NCBI GenBank assembly: GCA_001602885.1
Contig: LUZH01000065.1
Span: forward strand, 1 to 5,683
Direction of reading: 5' to 3'
DNA from: Bacteroidales bacterium Bact_16
GTDB lineage: Bacteria; Bacteroidota; Bacteroidia; Bacteroidales; UBA932
DNA: 5,683 nucleotides
Shown here one piece after another: positions 1 to 5,683 of the stretch. Below the pieces are notes generated by a model, which had not been told where the DNA came from, did no database searches, and saw only the letters and a list, made by a program, of their open reading frames with translations. Within the stretch, counting starts at the first letter, position 1; every line of letters begins with the position of its first letter. The position numbers were made by a program, and so were the translations under genes.

Positions 1-876
1 GACGAATATTTCCTGTTCGAGGCGCGTCAGGGCGGACTCTATATCTACCACATCGACCGCTCCGACAATCCTGCGGGCTATTCGGCCCGGCAGCAGAAGG
101 AGCTGACCGCGCGCGAGCGCTGGGAGACGGGCGAGATCAACAACAACCCCGCGCACCCCTGCGTGCGCCTGATCCCCGCCGATCCGGCGGCGACGGGCGC
201 GGCCGGGGTCCCCTTCCCGGGCGGCGGCGCGGCGAGCTTCGGCTCCGACACGCCTTCGGCGTTCCGGGCCTGGAGCGGCGCCGCGTCCGGGCTGGCCCTG
301 ACGGGCATCCGCCCGGCCGCCGACGGCGCCGTGACCTTCGAGGTCGTGCGCCCGATCACGATCGACGAGGTGGCCGTCTACCAGGACGCCGTCCTCATCC
401 GCTGGACGCCTTCGCTCTCGCTGGCGGGCATCCAGGGCTACGAAGTGAGCTGGACCGACGGCACGGAGAGCTGGAGCGCGGAGCTGCCCGCCGACGCCGT
501 GAGCTACACGGTCGAGGGCCTGCAGCCCAAGACGGAATACACCTACAGCGTGCAGCTGCACTGCTCCGCCACCGAGCGCTATTCGGCCGGCGGACGCTTT
601 GAGACGCGCATCCTGCGCAAGGGCACGTATCCTTATATCTATCTGGCCGACGCCCGACGCAACCTCGACGGCAGCTTCCCGGCCGGCAGCAAGATCCCGC
701 TGCGCGTGTTCAACACCAGCGAGGTGCAGGAAGTGCAATGGACGATGGACGGCGCGCCTGTCCAGCCGGAGGCGGACGGGATGTTCACGCTGCAGCGCAG
801 CGGCGTCCTGCGCGCCAGGATCCTTTATCTGGACGGCACGTCCGAGACCCTGATGAAAGAAATCACCGTGCAATGA
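1..876 (+). CDS. M6-family metalloprotease-like protein with FN3 domain, C-terminal part (5' partial)
   Basis: The open frame runs in from the left edge and gives 291 residues before TGA. Residues 1-117 resemble the C-terminal half of the M6 (immune inhibitor A-like) peptidase domain: an EYFLFEARQ strand, then GLYIYHIDRSDN, then a HPCVRLIPAD segment, then PFPGG and a W-S-G motif. In this family such segments follow the zinc-binding HExxH, which would lie upstream of the window and is not seen. Residues about 119-205 look like a fibronectin type III domain (core Trp in LIRWTP, then GYEVSW, then the L-x-P-x-T-x-Y-x-Y-x-V turn and strand). Residues about 207-291 form a beta-rich, Ig-like tail with W-x-x-DG and a YLDG turn. 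There is no obvious type IX secretion C-terminal signal. The likely role is an exported protease acting on extracellular protein; that is inferred from family resemblance. The stop overlaps the next start (ATGA). Without the active site, an inactive homologue cannot be excluded. Confidence 0.75.
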   Translation, partial: DEYFLFEARQGGLYIYHIDRSDNPAGYSARQQKELTARERWETGEINNNPAHPCVRLIPADPAATGAAGVPFPGGGAASFGSDTPSAFRAWSGAASGLALTGIRPAADGAVTFEVVRPITIDEVAVYQDAVLIRWTPSLSLAGIQGYEVSWTDGTESWSAELPADAVSYTVEGLQPKTEYTYSVQLHCSATERYSAGGRFETRILRKGTYPYIYLADARRNLDGSFPAGSKIPLRVFNTSEVQEVQWTMDGAPVQPEADGMFTLQRSGVLRARILYLDGTSETLMKEITVQ

Positions 877-1289
877 GAACCGCCCGTCATATCTTCGCGC
901 TGCTGCTCCTGTCGCTGCTGCCCCTGCTGGGCGGCTGCGACGGCGACCGCCAGTGCGACGCTTTCTGCGAGCACGACAACATCCGCCTGCAGGTGGGCGG
1001 CTCCACCGTGTTCGCCTACGACCCCCTCACCTGCCAGCTCTCGTTCGGGCGCGACGGGCGTGAGTTCCGCGCCTTCACGGACTCGATGTCCGATTTCTTC
1101 GTGGTGCAGCTCTCCGACATCCCCACGCAGCTGGGCCAGCGCCTGACGGCGAACCTGACCTGGACGACGGACTGGGAGGTGCTGACCAGAAAAAACCTCA
1201 CCCTCGAGGTTGTGCGCCTCGAGGGTGATGAATTCTGGCTTTGGAGCACCGCCGGCCGGATCGGCGTGACGGTGCGTATCCTTGAGTAA
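873..1289 (+). CDS. Small putative lipoprotein of unknown function
   Basis: This 138-residue protein starts at the ATG that overlaps the protease stop by 4 bases. The frame is open upstream, but this start places a textbook lipoprotein signal peptide at the N-terminus: Arg2/Arg5, a leucine-rich core at 8-19, and the lipobox L19-G20-G21-C22. Signal peptidase II would be expected to cleave before Cys22. The mature N-terminus (C-D-G-D-R-Q-C-D) is acidic. Acidic residues after the lipid cysteine are linked to surface export in Bacteroidota, so surface display is possible but inferred. Three further cysteines (28, 32, 54) could form disulfides. The rest is a compact, probably beta-rich domain with LTWTTDWEVL at about 104 and an aromatic FWLW at 121-124. 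I do not recognise the family. Overlap with the protease gene suggests translational coupling and a shared role, for example as an accessory or inhibitor, but nothing in the sequence proves it. The tpiA terminator lies antisense within codons for about residues 106-119. Confidence 0.8.
   Translation: MRTARHIFALLLLSLLPLLGGCDGDRQCDAFCEHDNIRLQVGGSTVFAYDPLTCQLSFGRDGREFRAFTDSMSDFFVVQLSDIPTQLGQRLTANLTWTTDWEVLTRKNLTLEVVRLEGDEFWLWSTAGRIGVTVRILE
1190..1228 (-). terminator. Intrinsic terminator of tpiA, embedded in the opposing lipoprotein gene
   Basis: A perfect 12-bp inverted repeat (arms 1198-1209 and 1217-1228) encloses a 7-base loop. Read on the minus strand, the stem is followed by two G and then six T (bases 1195-1190). 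This is the standard layout of a Rho-independent terminator. It sits about 63 bases past the tpiA stop and is correctly oriented for that gene. On the plus strand no T-run follows the hairpin, so it should not terminate the lipoprotein transcript there, though it may form a 3' structure in that mRNA. All of it lies within the lipoprotein reading frame. Confidence 0.82.
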
Positions 1290-1291
1290 GC

Positions 1292-2047
1292 TTAGAACGA
1301 CAGGGCGATCTGGATGAAGTCGTCGGCCTTGAGGGCGGCGCCACCGATCAGACCACCGTCGATGTCCGGCTGGGCGAAGAGCTCCTTGGCGTTGGACGGC
1401 TTGCAGGAACCACCGTAGAGGATGGTCACGTCGTCGGCAACGGCCTGGCCGAACTTGGCGGCGAGGTCCTTGCGGATGTGGGCGTGGATCTCCTCGGCCT
1501 GCTCGGCGGTAGCGGTCTTGCCGGTGCCGATGGCCCAGACGGGCTCGTAGGCCACGATGATCTTCTTCATATCCTCGGCGGAGAAGTTGTAGAGGACGTT
1601 CTTGATCTGGGCGGAGCACACGTCGAAGTGCTTGCCGGCCTCACGCTCGTCGAGGTTCTCGCCGACGCAGAGGATGACGCCGAGACCGGCCTCGAGGGCG
1701 AGCTTGGTCTTCTCGACCAGCTTCTCGTCGGTCTCGCCGTAGTACTGACGGCGCTCGGAGTGGCCCAGGATGGTCCACTGGCAGCCGACGGCCTTCAGCA
1801 TGTCCACGGAGATCTCGCCGGTGTAGGCGCCGCTCTTGTGGTCGGCGCAGTTCTGGGCGGAGAGCTCCACCTTGGTGCCCTCGAGCTGCTTGCCGCAGCA
1901 GCAGAGGTGGGTGAAAGGCGGGGCGATGATGAGGCCGACGCCGGCAGGGATTTCCGCGGCGCGGGCAGCCACAGCCTTCGCCAGCTCGATACCATCAGGT
2001 CTGGTCGTATTCATCTTCCAGTTGCCTGCAACGATTTTCTTTCTCAT
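1292..2047 (-). CDS. tpiA: Triosephosphate isomerase
   Basis: This cytoplasmic glycolytic enzyme interconverts dihydroxyacetone phosphate and glyceraldehyde 3-phosphate. At 251 residues it is the normal family length and appears complete. The visible hallmarks are the N-terminal GNWKMN with catalytic Lys11, the LGHSERR block with catalytic His96, AYEPVWAIGTGKTA with the catalytic base Glu168 and the mobile loop 6, and the phosphate-binding segments YGGS (211-214) and GGLIGGAAL (231-239). The fold is a TIM barrel that acts as a dimer. The Cys in YGGSCKPSNA is, from memory, common in Bacteroidota orthologues and supports that assignment. A run of three cysteines at 49-51 (HLCCCG) is less usual. 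The ATG at 2047 gives the expected MRKKIVAGNWKMN start; no Shine-Dalgarno is seen, which is usual for this phylum. The gene diverges from tyrS, converges with the lipoprotein gene with 2 bases between stops, and appears to be monocistronic. Confidence 0.98.
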   Translation of the reverse strand: MRKKIVAGNWKMNTTRPDGIELAKAVAARAAEIPAGVGLIIAPPFTHLCCCGKQLEGTKVELSAQNCADHKSGAYTGEISVDMLKAVGCQWTILGHSERRQYYGETDEKLVEKTKLALEAGLGVILCVGENLDEREAGKHFDVCSAQIKNVLYNFSAEDMKKIIVAYEPVWAIGTGKTATAEQAEEIHAHIRKDLAAKFGQAVADDVTILYGGSCKPSNAKELFAQPDIDGGLIGGAALKADDFIQIALSF

Positions 2048-2076
2048 ATTGTGTTGTATAGATTGATTTCGGGTCG

Positions 2077-2084
2077 CAAATTTA
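2077..2084 (-). promoter_or_regulatory. Putative tpiA promoter -7 box
   Basis: On the minus strand this reads TAAATTTG, an exact match to the Bacteroidota -7 consensus TAnnTTTG used by the primary sigma factor. It lies 29 bases from the tpiA ATG, so transcription would start near base 2071 with a leader of roughly 24 bases. I see no good TTTG-type -33 element at the expected distance, so strength is uncertain. Confidence 0.55.
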
Positions 2085-2096
2085 CGAAATATTAAC

Positions 2097-2104
2097 TAAT
2101 TTTG
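2097..2104 (+). promoter_or_regulatory. Putative tyrS operon promoter -7 box
   Basis: The sequence TAATTTTG matches the Bacteroidota -7 consensus TAnnTTTG exactly. It ends 22 bases before the tyrS ATG, predicting a start near base 2110 and a very short leader of about 16 bases, too short for a T-box or other riboswitch. The upstream region where a -33 element would fall overlaps the opposing tpiA -7 box; no clear TTTG is present there. Confidence 0.55.
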
Positions 2105-2126
2105 CAGTCTTAATTGTGTCGAATCG

Positions 2127-3416
<1,290 letters not shown>

Positions 3417-3420
3417 TTTT

Positions 3421-3768
3421 ATGGATAAACCGGCATCTACGAGACAACTGAAGGTCGCGCGCGAAGTGCAGCGCGACCTCTCCGAAATCATCCGCAGCCG
3501 GGGGATGGCCGCCTTCGGCGGAGCGATGGTCACCGTGAGCGAGGTGCGCATCAGCCCCGACCTGAGCGTGGCGAAGGTGTTCGTGAGCATCTTCCCGTCC
3601 GACCGCGCGGAGCAGGTGATGAAACTCCTCAACGAGGAGAAGCGCACGCTGCGCGGCGAGCTCGGCCGTCAGGTGGGTTCGCAGCTGCGCATCGTGCCGG
3701 AAATCGATTTCTATCTGGATTCCACGCTCGACTACGTGGAGCACATCGAGGAGCTCCTCAAGAAGTAG
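3421..3768 (+). CDS. rbfA: 30S ribosome-binding factor A
   Basis: RbfA binds the immature 30S subunit near the 5' end of 16S rRNA, assists late maturation, and in well-studied bacteria is needed for growth in the cold. The 115-residue protein matches the family in length and plan, a single KH-like fold. The N-terminal helix segment TRQLKVAREVQRDLSEII (7-24) is characteristic. So are the central strand MVTVSEVRISPDLSVAKVFV (36-55) and the C-terminal LRIVPEIDFYLDSTLDYVEH (89-108) leading into a final helix ending ELLKK. The ATG lies 4 bases after the tyrS stop, and the next gene begins 12 bases after this one ends, so it is most likely cotranscribed with both. Pairing with a translation gene upstream and an FtsX-like permease downstream is typical of Bacteroidales as I know them. 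Nothing is missing. Confidence 0.96.
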   Translation: MDKPASTRQLKVAREVQRDLSEIIRSRGMAAFGGAMVTVSEVRISPDLSVAKVFVSIFPSDRAEQVMKLLNEEKRTLRGELGRQVGSQLRIVPEIDFYLDSTLDYVEHIEELLKK

Positions 3769-3780
3769 GCGCTCCGAGCC

Positions 3781-4992
3781 GTGAAGCCCGACCTTTATAT
3801 CGCGCGGCGCTACCTGGTGGCCAGGAAGTCACTGGGAGTGATCCACGCGATTTCTGTCATCAGCGCCGTCGGGATGGCCGTCGGCACCGCCGCGCTGATC
3901 CTCATCCTCTCGGTCTACAACGGCTTCGACCGCATCATCAAGCAGAGCCTGTCCGACCTGGCGCCGGACGTGCTCGTCACGCCCGCGCAGGGCAAATATT
4001 TCTCGCCCGAAGGGCCCGCTTTCGAGGCGCTTGCGGCCGATCCGCGCGTGACGCAGGTCTGCGGCGTCGTGGAGGAGCAGGTGTTCGCGGCTTACGGCGG
4101 GCGGCAGGAGCTGGCCCGCGCGAAGGGCGTGGACGAAGTCTACGAGGCGAATTCGCGCCTGGCCGGCCACGTCGTCGAAGGGGACTTCGCGCTGCACGGC
4201 GGCGATCTGCCGCAGGCGGCCGTGGGCATCGCGCTGGCGCGCAAAATGGGCATCCGCCCGCGTTTCCTCGATCCGCTGGTGATCTACTATCCCCGCCGGG
4301 GGGCCCGCATCCCGCTGGCCGGGCCGGGCACGGCCCTGGGCAGCGTGAAGCTCGCCCCGGCGGCCCTGCTGAGCGTCAACGCCACCACGGACGAGCAGCT
4401 CATCGTCCTCCCCATCGCCCAGATGCGCGCCCTGATCGGGCTGGACGAGGGGCAGGTCAGCGGGCTGGAGCTGCGCCTGTCGACCGCGCCCGACCGCCGG
4501 ACCCTCCGCTCCTTCCAGGAGCTCCTGGGCCCGGACTACGTGGTGCGCGACCGCATCCGGCAGGAGCCCGCGCTCTACAAGATGATGCGCTACGAGAAAC
4601 TGGCCATCTACCTGATCCTGCTCTTCGTGGTGCTGATCATCGCCTCCAACATCTTCGGATCCCTGTCGATGCTGTCCATCGCCAAGCGCGAGGACATGCA
4701 GACGCTGAGCGCCCTCGGCGCCAACGACCGCCTCATCCGGCGGATCTTCGTCTTCGAGGGCTGGCTGGTGTCGCTCTGCGGCCTGGCCGCCGGGCTGGTC
4801 GTCGGCGTGGCCCTGGCGCTGCTCCAGCAGCATTTCGGCATCATAAAAATGCCCGGAGGATTTCTCCTCCAGGCATATCCTGTGGTCCTGCAGGTCAGCG
4901 ACCTGCTCTGGACAGTTCTCGGTGTAGGAACCATCGGCATATTGATATCCTTGCTCGCGGCACCTCGGAACGGAGCGACTCAGGGAGTTTGA
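3781..4992 (+). CDS. LolC/LolE-like ABC transporter permease (FtsX/MacB fold)
   Basis: This inner-membrane permease is likely part of a Lol-type ABC complex that releases outer-membrane lipoproteins to the periplasmic carrier; the ATPase (LolD) is not in the window. The 403 residues fit the family. The N-terminus (YIARRYLVARK, then a helix at 22-46 ending SVYNGF) is diagnostic and supports the GTG start at 3781; the next in-frame ATG would remove it. A periplasmic domain fills about 47-272. Three further helices lie near 274-300, 322-349 and 372-393, with the conserved cytoplasmic stretch KREDMQTLSALGA (302-314) between helices 2 and 3 that couples to the ATPase. The gene is preceded by a 12-base gap after rbfA. 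The last 49 codons (from about 4843) switch to A/T-ending codons, and the tail after LLAA (PRNGATQGV) does not resemble the usual basic end of the family. The exact paralogue, LolC/E versus another FtsX-type permease, cannot be settled here. Confidence 0.88.
   Translation: MKPDLYIARRYLVARKSLGVIHAISVISAVGMAVGTAALILILSVYNGFDRIIKQSLSDLAPDVLVTPAQGKYFSPEGPAFEALAADPRVTQVCGVVEEQVFAAYGGRQELARAKGVDEVYEANSRLAGHVVEGDFALHGGDLPQAAVGIALARKMGIRPRFLDPLVIYYPRRGARIPLAGPGTALGSVKLAPAALLSVNATTDEQLIVLPIAQMRALIGLDEGQVSGLELRLSTAPDRRTLRSFQELLGPDYVVRDRIRQEPALYKMMRYEKLAIYLILLFVVLIIASNIFGSLSMLSIAKREDMQTLSALGANDRLIRRIFVFEGWLVSLCGLAAGLVVGVALALLQQHFGIIKMPGGFLLQAYPVVLQVSDLLWTVLGVGTIGILISLLAAPRNGATQGV
4855..4906. repeat. Two short hairpins inside the 3' end of the permease gene
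   Basis: Two perfect inverted repeats lie close together: arms 4855-4860 and 4865-4870 (6 bp, loop TTTC), and arms 4890-4896 and 4900-4906 (7 bp, loop AGC). Both fall within the stretch of altered codon use. Neither is followed by a T-run. Whether they act in RNA or are chance is unknown. Confidence 0.35.
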
Positions 4993-5008
4993 GGGGTACG
5001 CCCCTCAA
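4989..5008. terminator. Hairpin between convergent permease and metY-like genes, possible bidirectional terminator
   Basis: A perfect 8-bp inverted repeat (4989-4996 and 5001-5008) encloses a TACG tetraloop. It overlaps the permease stop codon (4990-4992) and lies 9 bases beyond the metY-like stop. An outer imperfect pair (4960-4972 with 5016-5028, 10 of 13 bases pairing by eye) surrounds it. There is no T-run on either strand, so it is not a canonical intrinsic terminator; it may be a bidirectional transcript-end hairpin or a copy of a short genomic repeat. Confidence 0.45.
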
Positions 5009-5017
5009 CATCAAGCG

Positions 5018-5683
5018 TTAGCAGGTGCTGGCGTCAGCCAGCGCCTGCTCTAAATCGGCGATAATGTCGCGCGGATCCTCGAGACCGATGCTCAGGCGCA
5101 TCAGGCCCGGATCGACGCCCGCCTCGCGCAGCTGCTGGTCGGAGAGCTGCCGGTGCGTGTGGGACGCCGGGTGCAGGATGCAGCTGTGGCAGTCCGCCAC
5201 GTGGGTCTCGATGGTGACCAGCTGGAGGTGGTCCATGAAGCGCTTGGCGCGCTCGCGGTCGCCCTTGAGCGCCAGCGCCATCACGCCGCAGGTGCCCTCC
5301 GGCATATATTTCTGTGCCAGCGCGTAGTCGGAATCGTCTTTCAGGCCCGGATAGTGGATCCATTCCACGGCAGGATGGTCGTGGAGGTATTCCGCCACCT
5401 GCTGCGCGGACGCGCACACGTGCTTCATGCGCACGGCGAGCGTCTGGATGCCGAGGTTGAGGTAGAAGGCGTTCTGCGGGCTCTGGATGGAGCCCAGGTC
5501 GCGCATCAGCTGGCTGGTGGCCTTGGTGATGTAGGCCAGCTTGCCGAATTTCTTCGTATAGGTGAGCCCGTGGTAGGACTCGTCCGGCGTGGTCAGGCCC
5601 GGGAACTTGTCGGCGTGGGCCTCCCAGTCGAAGTTGCCGCTGTCGATGATGGCGCCGCCGACCGTGGTGCCGTGGCCGTCGAG
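5018..5683 (-). CDS. metY: O-acetylhomoserine sulfhydrylase-like PLP enzyme, C-terminal half (5' partial)
   Basis: This Cys/Met-metabolism PLP enzyme most likely makes homocysteine from O-acetylhomoserine and sulfide in the cytoplasm. The 221 residues seen are about half of the roughly 425 usual for MetY; the start lies beyond the right edge. The visible part opens with LDGHGTTVGGAIID, which in this family comes directly after the PLP-binding lysine, so that lysine is just outside the window. Next come SGNFDW and KFPGLTTPDESYHGL, typical of MetY rather than of shorter MetB/MetC relatives. Then follow a DLGSIQSPQNAF segment, HPASHTH with the following QLS (171-181 of the visible part), and MRLSIGLEDP with the Arg (196) expected to hold the substrate carboxylate. 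The end DIIADLEQALADA is standard. The gene converges with the permease across 25 bases. A cystathionine gamma-synthase role is less likely but cannot be fully excluded from half a protein. Confidence 0.88.
   Translation of the reverse strand, partial: LDGHGTTVGGAIIDSGNFDWEAHADKFPGLTTPDESYHGLTYTKKFGKLAYITKATSQLMRDLGSIQSPQNAFYLNLGIQTLAVRMKHVCASAQQVAEYLHDHPAVEWIHYPGLKDDSDYALAQKYMPEGTCGVMALALKGDRERAKRFMDHLQLVTIETHVADCHSCILHPASHTHRQLSDQQLREAGVDPGLMRLSIGLEDPRDIIADLEQALADASTC

Noticed and set aside
825..1619. A minus-strand open frame covering the lipoprotein gene and the tpiA 3' end
   Set aside because: It is out of frame with tpiA on the same strand and antisense to a gene with a good lipobox; it has no features of its own.
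1478..2095. A 205-codon plus-strand open frame antisense to tpiA
   Set aside because: It is a mirror of tpiA codon bias (Leu/Gly/Ala/Val-rich translation) and runs through the tpiA promoter region; no recognisable domain.
2048..2126. A riboswitch or T-box leader ahead of tyrS
   Set aside because: The whole spacer is 79 bases and the predicted leader is about 16 bases; there is no room for a T-box, and tyrS genes of this phylum are not expected to have one.
3748..3759. A perfect 12-base palindrome GAGGAGCTCCTC near the end of rbfA
   Set aside because: It encodes the expected E-E-L-L of the conserved rbfA C-terminal helix and has no loop or T-run, so chance plus coding constraint explains it.
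3829..4833. A 334-codon minus-strand open frame antisense to the permease gene
   Set aside because: Its extent matches the high-GC part of the permease gene and its translation is rich in Gln, Arg, His and Asp with no motifs, as expected of an antisense shadow.

Overview
This window looks like an ordinary chromosomal segment of a GC-rich member of the Bacteroidota, probably a Bacteroidales species from a gut or rumen type habitat. Four things point there. Two promoter-like boxes match the Bacteroidota -7 consensus TAnnTTTG. None of the starts has a convincing Shine-Dalgarno sequence. Triosephosphate isomerase carries the YGGSCKPSNA version of its phosphate loop, common in this phylum as I recall it. 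rbfA is followed directly by an FtsX-like permease, an arrangement familiar from Bacteroidales. Coding sequence is strongly biased to G/C-ending codons, so the species is nearer the high-GC end of the phylum. Genus cannot be decided from this window.

Layout. Bases 1-876 (+) hold the C-terminal part of a secreted M6-type metalloprotease with a fibronectin type III domain. It overlaps by ATGA with a small lipoprotein gene (873-1289, +). That gene converges with tpiA (1292-2047, -) with only 2 bases between the stops. A good intrinsic terminator for tpiA lies on the minus strand inside the lipoprotein reading frame. tpiA and tyrS (2127-3416, +) diverge from a 79-base AT-rich spacer that contains back-to-back -7 boxes. 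tyrS, rbfA (3421-3768) and a LolC/LolE-like permease (3781-4992) follow with gaps of 4 and 12 bases and look like one operon. The permease converges with a partial metY-like gene (5018-5683, -, start beyond the window), with a perfect 8-bp hairpin between them.

Function. The genes form unrelated modules: extracellular proteolysis plus a surface or periplasmic lipoprotein, central glycolysis (TpiA), translation (TyrRS and the 30S maturation factor RbfA), outer-membrane lipoprotein export (LolC/E-like), and sulfur assimilation into homocysteine (MetY). I see no CRISPR array, tRNA, rRNA, insertion sequence, phage gene or toxin-antitoxin pair, and no convincing new multi-gene system. The points worth a second look are small-scale: the terminator embedded in an opposing gene, the overlapping divergent promoters, and an abrupt codon-usage change in the last 49 codons of the permease gene together with a cluster of inverted repeats. 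The only intergenic stretches are short (79 bases or less).
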